NCBI GenBank assembly: GCA_028278555.1
Contig: JANQEA010000079.1
Span: forward strand, 1 to 64,000
Direction of reading: 5' to 3'
From: Candidatus Bipolaricaulota bacterium
GTDB lineage: Bacteria > Bipolaricaulota > Bipolaricaulia > UBA7950 > UBA9294
DNA: 64,000 nucleotides
Shown: piece by piece, positions 42,007-50,183 of the stretch
Position numbering within the stretch: position 1 is the first letter of the stretch
Layout of the letters: the number at the start of each line of letters is the position of its first letter
Position numbers and translations under genes: made by a program
Notes under the pieces: generated by a model
Told to the model about the DNA's origin: nothing
What the model saw: only the letters and a program-made list of their open reading frames with translations
Database searches by the model: none

Positions 42007-42869
42007 AACTGAGCGATCTGTTCAACGCAGGCCAGTTCGTGATCACCTCCGAGGTCGCCCCACCGAAGGGGATCGACCTCGGGGAGATGATCGAGAACGC
42101 GGAACTCCTCAAGCCGCGCGTCTCCGCGATCAACATCACCGACCAGCAGTCATCGGTCATGCGGCTCGGCTCGCTCGCCGCGTCGCAGATGCTGAAGGAA
42201 CGCGGGATCGAGCCGGTCTTCCAGGTGACGTGCCGCGATCGAAACCGGATTGCGCTTCAGTCCGATCTCCTTTCGGCATGGGCGCTCGGGATCGAGAACG
42301 TCCTCTGCCTCACCGGGGATCACGTCAGTCTCGGCGACTTTCCGGACGCAATGCCGGTCTTCGATCTCGACTCGGTCTCGCTCCTCGCCGCGGCGAAGGG
42401 GCTGAACGGCGGAGTCGACATGGGCGACAACGAGCTCGAGGGGAGCCCCGACTTCTGCCTTGGGGCCGTCGTCACCCCCGGAGCCGATCCGATCGAGCCG
42501 CAGCTGATCAAGATGGAGAAGAAGATCGCCGCCGGAGCAACGTTCTTCCAGACGCAGGCCGTCTTCGACGCCGAAGCTTTCGCCACCTTCATGAAGGTGG
42601 CGAAGGGGTTCGGCGTGCCGGTGATGGCCGGAATCATCCTGCTGAAATCGCCCGGGATGGCGCGATTCATGAACAAGAACGTCGCCGGCGTTCACGTCCC
42701 GGATGCGCTGATCGACGAGATGGCGAACACCGAGGATCGCCCGTCGACGAGCGTCGGGATCGCCGCCCGGCTGATCCGGGAGATCAAGGATCTCTGCCAA
42801 GGGGTTCACATCATGCCGCTCGGTTGGGAGAAGCGGGTCCCGAAGGTGTTGGAGGCGGCAGGGCTGTAG
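42003..42869 (+). CDS. metF: Methylenetetrahydrofolate reductase catalytic subunit
   Basis: Reduces 5,10-methylene-THF to 5-methyl-THF with FMN in a TIM barrel. The 288-residue chain shows VITSEVAPPKG with the catalytic Glu near 17, INITDQQSS, FQVTCRDRN, and NVLCLTGDH typical of the family. Its length matches bacterial MetF without the eukaryotic extension. Overlap with metV (ATGA) indicates a MetVF complex rather than the NADH-dependent stand-alone form. A hairpin separates it from the next gene. Confidence 0.94.
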   Translation: MKLSDLFNAGQFVITSEVAPPKGIDLGEMIENAELLKPRVSAINITDQQSSVMRLGSLAASQMLKERGIEPVFQVTCRDRNRIALQSDLLSAWALGIENVLCLTGDHVSLGDFPDAMPVFDLDSVSLLAAAKGLNGGVDMGDNELEGSPDFCLGAVVTPGADPIEPQLIKMEKKIAAGATFFQTQAVFDAEAFATFMKVAKGFGVPVMAGIILLKSPGMARFMNKNVAGVHVPDALIDEMANTEDRPSTSVGIAARLIREIKDLCQGVHIMPLGWEKRVPKVLEAAGL

Positions 42870-42889
42870 GCAGGGCGCAGTGTCGGGCG

Positions 42890-42916
42890 GCGGCGGATCC
42901 CTTCAGGATCCGCCGC
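42890..42916 (+). other. Perfect intercistronic hairpin after metF
   Basis: Arms GCGGCGGATCC and GGATCCGCCGC with loop CTTCA, 20 bases after the metF stop and 26 before the next start codon. No T-tract, so a partial terminator or mRNA-processing element is more likely than a full stop. Confidence 0.55.
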
Positions 42917-42942
42917 TGGTCGTGAGCACAGGGAGGCGGAGC

Positions 42943-44106
42943 ATGGGGATGACATCGCGCGAGCGGGTCCTTGCGGCGATCCATCACGAAGAGCCGGATC
43001 GCGTTCCGATCATCCTCGGGGTGAGCAACGCGACGGGGATCAAGATGCGCCCGTACCGGGCGTTGAAACGGCTGATCGGCGTCGAAGCACCGGATGCCTA
43101 TATCTACGACTGGCCGGAGCTCGGGACGGCCGCCGTCGACGAGGAGACGCTCCGACGGCTCCACAGTGACGTCCGCGGCGTCCTCGATCGCGAGCCGGCA
43201 TCGATCCTCGGACGGAATCGACAGCGCGAGCCGCACTCGCCGTTCATCGACTCGTGGGGATCCGGGCAGAGGGAGGTGCAGCCCGGGGTCTGGTTCCCCG
43301 GAGTCCACCCGCTTGCCGCAGCGACGACGGTCGAGGAGATCGACGCGTACCCTTGGCCGGACATGGACGATCCGAGCCGGGTCGCCCACGTCGGCGAGGA
43401 GGCACGACGTCTCCGAGAAGCGGACGAGTATGCAATCATGGCCACCCCGTGGCTCCTCTTCCCGTTCGAGCGGGCGTTCGCGATGCAGGGGATGGATCGG
43501 TTCCTCCTGAACATGGCCTCTCGCCCGGACTTCGCTGCCGCTCTCCTCCGGAAGCTCGGGGATCTGTGCCAAGTGCTGATGCGGAACTTCCTCCTCGCCA
43601 TCGGCGAGAACATCGATATCATCAAGATCGGCGACGACCTCGGCACACAGCAGAGCCTCCTGATCTCCCCGGAGATGTACCGCGAGATGCTCAAGCCGGT
43701 CCATGCCGACTTCATTCGACTGATCAAGGATCACACCGACGCCAAGATCCTCTTCCACACCGACGGTGACGTCTTCCCGCTGATCGAGGACTTCATCGAG
43801 ATCGGGGTCGACATCCTGAATCCGATTCAGACCTCGGCCGGCAAGATGGCCGACTTGAAGACATTGAAGGAGCGGTTCGGCAAGAGGATCATCCTTTGCG
43901 GCGGGATCGACACGAGCCACATCCTGCCGAACGGGACGCCGGAGGACGTCCGCCAGGAGGTCAAACGCGTCATCGAGATCCTCGGCCCCGGCGGCGGCTA
44001 TCTCGTCTCGTCGGTGCACACCGTCATGGACGACGTTCCACCGGAGAACATCCTGGCGATGGTCGACGCGGTGGAGGAGTTCGGCGGCTACCCGATCGGA
44101 GGGTAG
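42943..44106 (+). CDS. UroD-fold methyltransferase-like protein lacking the zinc Cys
   Basis: A 387-residue member of the uroporphyrinogen decarboxylase family that includes methyltransferases MtaA, MtbA and CmuA. It begins MTSRERVLAAIHHEEPDRVPI and shows the shared LGTQQSLLISPEMYREMLKP and NPIQTSAGKMADLKTL segments. The H-x-C zinc ligand of MtaA-type enzymes reads H272-T-D274, and the later Cys is Thr (SVHTVMDD), so zinc binding of that type is unlikely. It may act on another methyl carrier or be a non-zinc paralogue. GGGAGG precedes the ATG. Confidence 0.78.
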   Translation: MGMTSRERVLAAIHHEEPDRVPIILGVSNATGIKMRPYRALKRLIGVEAPDAYIYDWPELGTAAVDEETLRRLHSDVRGVLDREPASILGRNRQREPHSPFIDSWGSGQREVQPGVWFPGVHPLAAATTVEEIDAYPWPDMDDPSRVAHVGEEARRLREADEYAIMATPWLLFPFERAFAMQGMDRFLLNMASRPDFAAALLRKLGDLCQVLMRNFLLAIGENIDIIKIGDDLGTQQSLLISPEMYREMLKPVHADFIRLIKDHTDAKILFHTDGDVFPLIEDFIEIGVDILNPIQTSAGKMADLKTLKERFGKRIILCGGIDTSHILPNGTPEDVRQEVKRVIEILGPGGGYLVSSVHTVMDDVPPENILAMVDAVEEFGGYPIGG

Positions 44107-44163
44107 CCGCATCACCGAGTCGCAAGGAACGCGACGCCGAAACGCCCAACTTGACGTCCCCCG

Positions 44164-44169
44164 TATAAT
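44164..44169 (+). promoter_or_regulatory. Consensus -10 before the MttB homologue
   Basis: TATAAT, 42 bases upstream of the start codon. The base pairs at 17-18 upstream do not form a good -35. It may give extra expression from within the operon. Confidence 0.4.
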
Positions 44170-44211
44170 GGCCGTCATCGCCACGAGCCGACGCGACACT
44201 GGGGGAACGCC

Positions 44212-45678
44212 ATGCGGGATGAGAAGCTGTTCGGCAGGCTCAAGATCCTATCGGACGACGAGGTCGACCGAATCCACGACGGTGCCCTCCGGACCCTTTC
44301 GTCCGTCGGGATCGTCTTCGAGGATGCCGCAGCGCGAGAGACACTTCGCGCTGCGGGAGCGAAGGTCGACGGCGAACGCGTTCGGATTCCTGAAGAGCTG
44401 GTCGATGCGTCTCTTGCCATCGGTCCGGGACGAGTCGTCCTCGGCGCTCGAGCCAGCGATCGCTCGATCGAGCTTGGCCGTCGGCGCTTCGTCACGACGA
44501 ACGGGTTCGGTACGACGCACGTCCTCGGATCCGAGGGTGTGGGACTCCGCGAGGCGACGGCCGACGACCTGCGGCGCCTGACGCGGCTCGCGGACGGTCT
44601 CGAGCAAGTCGGCTTCTGTCAGAACCAGGTCTCCCCGTCCGACCTGCCGCAGGACCTCCTCGATGTTGCGCTGGCGGCGATCGTCCTCGCGAACACCTCG
44701 AAGCACGCGCACATCAGCGTCTACTCGGCGCGTTTCGCGGACGAGGTCATCGAACTCGGACGGATCGCCGGTGGCGACCGACCGTCGGAGATCCCGCATG
44801 TCTTCTCCCTCGGCTGCTGTTCGGTCTCGCCGCTCCGGTATCCGGCCGAAGCGACGGTCTTGCTCGGCGAAGCGGCGAAGCGCCGGATCCCGTTCTTGCT
44901 CGTGAGCGGTGCGGTCGCCGGCGTGATGTCGCCGGTGACGCTGGCCGGATCGCTTGTTGTGCAGACGGCCGAGCATCTGGCGGCGACGGTTCTCGCTCGG
45001 GCGATCGAGGCTGATGCGCCGGTCGCGTGGGGCTCGTTCACCAGTCCGATGGATCCGCGGACGTCGCGCCAACGCCTCGGCGCGAGCGAGCTGGCGCTCC
45101 TCAACGGGGCGACGGCGCAGCTGTGCGAACGCTGCGGGATCCCGTTCGGCTACGGGACGGGTGGGGTGACCGATTCGAGCGAGGTTGGCTTCCAATCGGG
45201 GATCGAGAAGGGGCTCACGACGCTCGCAGCGGCCCTTGCCGGCGCCGAGGTCATCCACGACGCCGCCTCCGGGATCCTCGCGTCCGGGCTTGTGGTCAGC
45301 TACGAGCAGATGGTGATCGATGCCGAGATGTGTCGGATCGTTCGGCGGTTCCTCGAGGGGATCCGCGTCGACGACGAAACCCTCGCCCTTCCTGTCATCG
45401 AGGATGTCGGTCCGGGCGGGACGTTCTTGACGACGCAGCACACCGCAACGAACTTCCGGAACGAGCTCCTCCTTTCCGATCTGTGGGTACAGGGCGACGG
45501 ACGAGAACCGGAGGACCTCCTCGGCTCTGCGCACGATCGGGTCGAATCGATGCTCGCGGCGCACCGTCCCGATCCGCTGTCGGACGAGCAGATCAAAGCG
45601 ATGCTCGCCATTTGGAAGCGGGTCGGCCTCGATGAAGGGGCCGGACGGCGCTTGGTCACAACGGAGGGCGCGGCGTGA
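44212..45678 (+). CDS. MttB superfamily methyltransferase without pyrrolysine
   Basis: A 488-residue protein of the trimethylamine methyltransferase superfamily (COG5598), which moves a methyl group from a methylated amine such as glycine betaine, proline betaine or carnitine to a corrinoid protein. Visible: NGFGTTHVLG near the barrel start, HISVYSARF, SLGCCSVSPL and the late IHDAASGILASGLVVSYEQ region. The reading frame has no internal TAG, so it belongs to the non-pyrrolysine branch. No corrinoid protein gene is next to it. Its stop overlaps the start of the MoaD-like gene. Confidence 0.85.
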   Translation: MRDEKLFGRLKILSDDEVDRIHDGALRTLSSVGIVFEDAAARETLRAAGAKVDGERVRIPEELVDASLAIGPGRVVLGARASDRSIELGRRRFVTTNGFGTTHVLGSEGVGLREATADDLRRLTRLADGLEQVGFCQNQVSPSDLPQDLLDVALAAIVLANTSKHAHISVYSARFADEVIELGRIAGGDRPSEIPHVFSLGCCSVSPLRYPAEATVLLGEAAKRRIPFLLVSGAVAGVMSPVTLAGSLVVQTAEHLAATVLARAIEADAPVAWGSFTSPMDPRTSRQRLGASELALLNGATAQLCERCGIPFGYGTGGVTDSSEVGFQSGIEKGLTTLAAALAGAEVIHDAASGILASGLVVSYEQMVIDAEMCRIVRRFLEGIRVDDETLALPVIEDVGPGGTFLTTQHTATNFRNELLLSDLWVQGDGREPEDLLGSAHDRVESMLAAHRPDPLSDEQIKAMLAIWKRVGLDEGAGRRLVTTEGAA

Positions 45679-45968
45679 TGGACGAGACCCGGATCCGGAT
45701 CGCGGTTCGACTCCTCGGCGAGCTTGCGGCGCGATTCGGGGGGCGGGATCTCGATCTCGAGGTCCCCGTCGAGGCGTCGGTCGACGAGGCTCTGAGGATG
45801 CTGCTCAGCCGTGCCGACGTGGAGGCGGAGGCCGGCGGACAGCCGTTGGTCCGCGAGCATCTCGTTGCGTTCCTCAACGGTCGGAACGTCGACCTGCTGA
45901 CCCCGTCCGAGCGTCGCCTTCACGAGGGAGATCTTCTCCTCATCACGCGGCCGATCGGAGGAGGATAG
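45678..45968 (+). CDS. MoaD/ThiS family ubiquitin-like sulfur carrier, first copy
   Basis: 96 residues with a beta-grasp layout (RIRIAVRLLGELAARFGGRDLDLEV) and the C-terminal Gly-Gly tail (RPIGGG) that is activated and thiolated in MoaD and ThiS. It could serve tungsten or molybdenum cofactor formation for the aldehyde ferredoxin oxidoreductase downstream, or another sulfur-transfer reaction. The ATG at 45678 shares its A with the upstream stop (TGATG); a GTG at 45675 is possible. It is coupled to the MttB gene, which is unusual. Confidence 0.8.
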   Translation: MDETRIRIAVRLLGELAARFGGRDLDLEVPVEASVDEALRMLLSRADVEAEAGGQPLVREHLVAFLNGRNVDLLTPSERRLHEGDLLLITRPIGGG

Positions 45969-46003
45969 GTGATGGCAACCAGGCCGAGTCGGAAGGAAGG
46001 GAG

Positions 46004-46711
46004 ATGGGCATGATGCGGATCGTCGGTTTGTCTGGGAGCCCTCGACACGGGAATACGGAGATCCTCGTCCGGGAGGCGCTGACGGCGGCCGCGGAAGCGC
46101 CGGTTGATGTCGAAGCGGTCTATGTCAGCCTCGCCGGACGGAAGATCGAGCCGTGCGTCGACTGTCAGGTTTGTGCCACGCAAGCGCGACCGTGCATCAA
46201 ACAAGACGACTGGGCGACGACGATCGACGAGGTCCTCAACCCGATCCCCGATGGACTGATCATCGGATCGCCGGTCTACTTCTTCGGCGAGACGGCGCTC
46301 CTCCGCGCACTGTTCGAGCGATGTACGTCTCTCCTGAAGGGGATCTGGGTCGAGGATTTCCCCACGCCCCCGCCCGATCTATCTCGGACTGCGGCGGCGG
46401 CGATTGCCGTCGGCTACCACCGTCACGGAGGGGTCGAGCATACGATCGGTTCCCTCCTCCACTGGCTGATGGTGATGGGCTGTGCGTGCACCGGTGTCGA
46501 CTACATCGGGGGGAGTGCTTGGCAGCGCGTCGACGGCCTCGACACGGTTCGGAGCGATCCGATCGGGATGCGGAACGCCCGGGCGACCGGCCGCCGCGTC
46601 GCCTACCTGGCAAACCTGCTCCATGCCGGAACGGCGCACGTCGCAGAAGGAGTCGACGACTGGGTCGCCTATCGAAATCTCGAAGAGCCTCACGCAGCGA
46701 ACCCCGAGTGA
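46004..46711 (+). CDS. Flavodoxin-like NADPH-dependent FMN reductase, first copy
   Basis: A 235-residue flavoprotein. The FMN loop reads GLSGSPRHGNTEIL and is followed by a CVDCQVCATQARPC cluster (four Cys at about 52-64), the pattern of iron-sulfur flavoproteins that bind a [4Fe-4S] cluster. Next comes the IGSPVYFFG flavin-side segment. It would shuttle electrons to or from ferredoxin or the corrinoid system. Starts behind GGAAGGAAGG and is followed by the racemase gene after 16 bases. Confidence 0.82.
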   Translation: MGMMRIVGLSGSPRHGNTEILVREALTAAAEAPVDVEAVYVSLAGRKIEPCVDCQVCATQARPCIKQDDWATTIDEVLNPIPDGLIIGSPVYFFGETALLRALFERCTSLLKGIWVEDFPTPPPDLSRTAAAAIAVGYHRHGGVEHTIGSLLHWLMVMGCACTGVDYIGGSAWQRVDGLDTVRSDPIGMRNARATGRRVAYLANLLHAGTAHVAEGVDDWVAYRNLEEPHAANPE

Positions 46712-46727
46712 AGACGGAGGAAGCCCT

Positions 46728-47405
46728 ATGCGTATGATCGTCAATGTCCTGATCCCAGTCCGCCTGCCCGACTGGTGGCGCGAGCTGGCGGTTGAGCGCT
46801 ACGCGAAACACGCCAGCAAAGAGACGGACGTCGTTGGGATCGACCTGACGCCGGAGCAGCAGGAAAGGGTAACTGACAAGCGTCTGCCCGGCTTCCTCCT
46901 CGAGAATGCGCGTCTGCAGGAAGAGGCCGGCGCTGACGCGCAGATCATCGATTGCTTCAGCGACCCGGGGCTCGAGGCTCTCTCACGCGAGCTGAAGGGC
47001 GTCATCCTCGGAGTCGGTCAGGCCGGTCTCTGGTTTGCGCACGGACGTTTCTCGCGGTTCGCCGTGATCACCAGTGAGCAGGAGACCGCGGAGAGGATCC
47101 AAACGAACGCGGCGCGCTGGAATCTCGAGGGTCGGTTGATCGACGTCCGCTCGATCGAGATTCCGGCTGTCGAGATCCCCGGAGACGCCGACCGTGCTTT
47201 CGACGCCGTCGCTGCATGGGCTGAGGAGCTTGCCGATCGTGTCGACGGGTTGGTCCTCGGCTGCACCGAGCTGGCCGAGTTCGCTCCGAGGCTCGAGGCG
47301 CGGCTGATAGACGGCGAGGATCCTCGTGTTCGGGTGGTCAACCCGATTGCTGCCGCCATCCGACTCGCGGAACTCCGGATCTGGTTCGAGCGCATGCACC
47401 CGTAG
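46728..47405 (+). CDS. Asp/Glu/hydantoin racemase family protein
   Basis: A 225-residue cofactor-independent racemase-like protein. The two catalytic Cys of hydantoin racemases are present as IIDCFSDPGLEALSREL (C near 85) and LGCTEL (near 183). Hydantoin or aspartate derivatives are possible substrates; a role in handling N-methylated hydantoins or creatinine-type compounds would fit this methyl-transfer locus but is speculative. Starts behind GGAGGAAG. Confidence 0.82.
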   Translation: MRMIVNVLIPVRLPDWWRELAVERYAKHASKETDVVGIDLTPEQQERVTDKRLPGFLLENARLQEEAGADAQIIDCFSDPGLEALSRELKGVILGVGQAGLWFAHGRFSRFAVITSEQETAERIQTNAARWNLEGRLIDVRSIEIPAVEIPGDADRAFDAVAAWAEELADRVDGLVLGCTELAEFAPRLEARLIDGEDPRVRVVNPIAAAIRLAELRIWFERMHP

Positions 47406-47513
47406 GCTTCGCACGGTCTTGCTACTGAGTCTGCGAGTGCGAGGCGCGCGATGGAAGAACGTTCAGGGTCGGCCTAGGATGTCGGCTCGCACGACAGCGA
47501 AGGAGGAGTCGCC

Positions 47514-48089
47514 ATGGGAGAGCAGCGTATCGTCGTCCTGGTCGGGAGCCCTCGGCCGGAAGGGAACACCACGATCCTGGTCGATCGGCTGAAGTCCGGG
47601 GCCGAGACGCTGGGAGCGTCGGTCGAGGTCGTCCGCTTGCACGATCTAGACATCCGCCCGTGCACAGCGTGCGGTGCGTGCAAGGATGACGATGACGCGG
47701 ACTGCATCATCGAAGACGACATGGTGGAGATCTATTCGAAGATCCGCGCCGCCGATGCCGTGGTGATTGCCAGCCCGATCTACTGGTGGAACGTTTCGGC
47801 GCAGACGAAGCTGTTCATCGATCGATGCGACGCGCTCGACGGACCGAGCGGGAACGTCCTCGGGACGAAGCGGATCGGGGTGATCCTCGTCTACGGCGGC
47901 TCGGACGCCTTCTCCTCGGGTGCGGTCAATGCGCTCCGTGCCTTCCAGGATGCCTTCCGGTATATCGGCGCCGACGTCGTCGGAATGATTCACGGCTCCG
48001 CTTGGGAGGCGGGCTCCGTCCTGAGCAACGAGAAGCTGCTCGATCAGGCGTCCGATCTCGGCAGGCGTCTGGCGGAGAACCTCGACTAG
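47514..48089 (+). CDS. Iron-sulfur flavoprotein-like FMN reductase, second copy
   Basis: A 191-residue flavodoxin-fold protein with GSPRPEGNTTIL at the FMN phosphate and C-x2-C-x2-C plus a later Cys (PCTACGACKDDDDADC, about 49-64), again suggesting a [4Fe-4S] cluster. ASPIYWWNVSAQTKLFIDR matches the family's flavin-side motif. It is separate from the first copy by the racemase gene and starts behind AGGAGGAG. The 108-base gap before it holds no clear promoter. Confidence 0.84.
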   Translation: MGEQRIVVLVGSPRPEGNTTILVDRLKSGAETLGASVEVVRLHDLDIRPCTACGACKDDDDADCIIEDDMVEIYSKIRAADAVVIASPIYWWNVSAQTKLFIDRCDALDGPSGNVLGTKRIGVILVYGGSDAFSSGAVNALRAFQDAFRYIGADVVGMIHGSAWEAGSVLSNEKLLDQASDLGRRLAENLD

Positions 48090-48136
48090 CCCTCGCTGCG
48101 CACATCTCGCGATTCCGGTTCTGGGCGTGGCGCGAG

Positions 48137-48198
48137 TTGACATCTGCTGCTCTCTCAGATAGAGTAGTGATAATCGCATAGGAAGTAGTGATTATCGC
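48137..48198 (+). promoter_or_regulatory. Promoter and direct-repeat operator of the IclR unit
   Basis: TTGACA (48137-48142), 17-base spacer, TAGAGT (48160-48165). Right after it two direct repeats, GTAGTGATAATCGC (48164-48177) and GTAGTGATTATCGC (48185-48198), differ at one base and are 21 bases (two helical turns) apart. This is the expected place for autorepression by the IclR protein. Confidence 0.65.
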
Positions 48199-48202
48199 TA
48201 TC

Positions 48203-49039
48203 ATGGGCGTGGCGAAGGGGAGTCCACTTCAGAAGGGGCTGACGATTCTCGAGGCGCTTGCCTCCTCGCCGGACGGCCACACAGCACAGGAACTGGCCGA
48301 GATCGTCGGCGTCCACAAGACCAACGTCTACCACTACCTGCGCGTTCTGCAGGACACCCAGTACGTACGTCGTGACGAGCGAGGCCGCTTCAGGATTGGG
48401 CACAAGATCCTCGAACTCGGTGGCCGACTCCTGCAGCGGATGCCGCTTCGCGAGGCGGCACACGAGCATCTTCTCAAGCTGAGCCGAGAAACGGCGAAGA
48501 CGATTCACCTGAGCGTGCTCGAAGGATCTGAGCTGTTGTACATCGACAAGGTCGAGGGTCCGAACACGCTCCCGATGCGGTCGCGGATCGGAACCCGCGC
48601 TCCGGTCCACAGCACCGCTTCAGGGAAGATCCTGCTCGCCCATCTCCCGTCGGCAGAGCGAGAGCGGGTGCTGGCCGAGTGTTCAATGGAGAGGCGGACG
48701 CCGGCGACGGTCGTCGACCGCGATCAGCTGAAAGGAGAGCTGCGGGAATCGTCGGAGCGAGGCTACGCTGTCGACCACGGGGAGAACGAAGAGCACATCT
48801 GCTGCTTCGCCGCGCCGATCTTCGACCAATCCGGGCGCGCGATTGCCGCGATCAGTCTGACCGGGCTCAGCTCGGAGCTGATCGATCCGGAAGAGCATCG
48901 GAGGATCCGCCAGCTCGTCCTCTCGACTGCGGGTCGGATCTCGGAGGAGAGAGGCTATGCAGGATCTCCCTCTCGGGCCGAAATCCCGGCCCAGCCGACA
49001 TCCGTCGGAGCATCTCACCAAGGAGGTTCGCCGAAGTGA
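48203..49039 (+). CDS. IclR family transcriptional regulator
   Basis: A 278-residue regulator. The N-terminal winged helix (about 12-65, LQKGLTILEALASS and HTAQELAEIVGVHKTNVYHYL) binds DNA; the C-terminal effector domain runs from about 80 to 245 and includes GTRAPVHSTASGKILLA and AAISLTGLSSEL. The ATG at 48203 is preferred; a GTG at 48188 lies inside the operator. IclR proteins commonly control aromatic or amine catabolism. It leads the octopine-type dehydrogenase and aldehyde dehydrogenase genes; the stop overlaps the next start as GTGA. Confidence 0.9.
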   Translation: MGVAKGSPLQKGLTILEALASSPDGHTAQELAEIVGVHKTNVYHYLRVLQDTQYVRRDERGRFRIGHKILELGGRLLQRMPLREAAHEHLLKLSRETAKTIHLSVLEGSELLYIDKVEGPNTLPMRSRIGTRAPVHSTASGKILLAHLPSAERERVLAECSMERRTPATVVDRDQLKGELRESSERGYAVDHGENEEHICCFAAPIFDQSGRAIAAISLTGLSSELIDPEEHRRIRQLVLSTAGRISEERGYAGSPSRAEIPAQPTSVGASHQGGSPK

Positions 49040-50148
49040 AACAGGGCGGTATAACGGTTTGCGGTGTCGGCGCGGCGGGGACGGCGATTGCCGCCGATCT
49101 GGCGCTGAAGGGACTCCCGGTGACGCTTTACGAGCTTCCGGCGTTCGGCGCGGAGATCGAGGGGATCGCCGCGCGCGGGGGGATCGAGCTGACGCCGGAC
49201 TCGCGATCGACCGCAAGAAAGACCGGGTTCGCGCCGCTCGTGCGGACGACGACCGACGCCCGCGAAGCATCGGCGGAGGCGGAAGTGCTGATGATCACCT
49301 GCCCCGCGCTCCATCACGACGTCTTCTTCGAGGAGCTGTTGCCCTATCTCCGACCGGGGCAGTACGTGTTGTTCAACACGGGCTACTGGGGAAGTCTTCG
49401 CTTCCAGCGTCGTCTTGCGGCGGCCGGACTGGCCGAGGGCGTCACCCTGTGTGAGACGAACATCATGCCGTACCTGAGCAAGCGCGTCGGCCCACACGAG
49501 ACGAAGATCTTCAATGCGAAGCGCGTGATGACGGTCGCCGCGTTTCCGGGGATCCGGACGGAGCGGGCCTTCTCGATTCTGTCCAAGGCCTACCGCGAGT
49601 ACCGGGGCGTTCCGAACGTGCTCTGGACGAACATCTCCTCTGGCGGGAATCCGTGCATCCACGTGCAGCTGACGTTGCCGATCATGGGATACGTCTTCGA
49701 TCGATTCCAAGGCTGCAAGTTCTACACCGAAGCGACGGAGCAATTCTCACGCCTCTCCGCTGCGTTCGATCGAGAGCGCGCTCCTCTCGCCGAGGGGCTC
49801 GGCTGCGCTCCGATCGAGACGGGACCCGAGTGGGCCGAGAACGCCTATGGATACACCGGCCGGGACCTCGCGGACGCCTTCCGCAAGTCGCCCCACGCTG
49901 ATCGCTACTCGCCGATGGCCGCGCTCGATCGGGTCCTCGACGAGGACATCGGCTACGCGTTCGTCCCGATGGTTCGACTGGCCGATCAGCTCGGACTCGG
50001 GATGCCGGCGACCCGGGGGATGATCGAGGTCTGCGGTGTCATGCTCGGGAAGGACTACTGGGATCTGGGGCTCGATCTGAGCGACCTCGGACTGGAGGGG
50101 ATGACCGCGGCGGAGATCATCCGCTACGTCGAGACCGGGGAGGTTTGA
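49036..50148 (+). CDS. Octopine/nopaline dehydrogenase family protein
   Basis: A 370-residue NAD(P)-dependent oxidoreductase. N-terminal Rossmann fold with GVGAAGTAIAADLALKG (about 8-24); C-terminal helical domain with the opine-dehydrogenase His-Asn region (CIHVQLTLPIM). Such enzymes make or break secondary amines between amino acids and keto acids. In this setting it may open an N-alkyl amino acid, consistent with the methylated-amine theme. GTG start at 49036 behind AAGGAGGTT, overlapping the regulator's stop. Confidence 0.83.
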   Translation: MKQGGITVCGVGAAGTAIAADLALKGLPVTLYELPAFGAEIEGIAARGGIELTPDSRSTARKTGFAPLVRTTTDAREASAEAEVLMITCPALHHDVFFEELLPYLRPGQYVLFNTGYWGSLRFQRRLAAAGLAEGVTLCETNIMPYLSKRVGPHETKIFNAKRVMTVAAFPGIRTERAFSILSKAYREYRGVPNVLWTNISSGGNPCIHVQLTLPIMGYVFDRFQGCKFYTEATEQFSRLSAAFDRERAPLAEGLGCAPIETGPEWAENAYGYTGRDLADAFRKSPHADRYSPMAALDRVLDEDIGYAFVPMVRLADQLGLGMPATRGMIEVCGVMLGKDYWDLGLDLSDLGLEGMTAAEIIRYVETGEV

Positions 50149-50183
50149 TCGTTCGACTCGCTCGGGTCCGAAAGGAGCGGAGC

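Noticed and set aside
44151-44169. TTGACG upstream of TATAAT as a full promoter
   Set aside because: The spacer is only 7 bases; only the -10 is kept as a candidate.
44212-45678. Pyrrolysine-containing MttB
   Set aside because: The frame is complete without an in-frame TAG and no pyrrolysine synthesis genes are visible.
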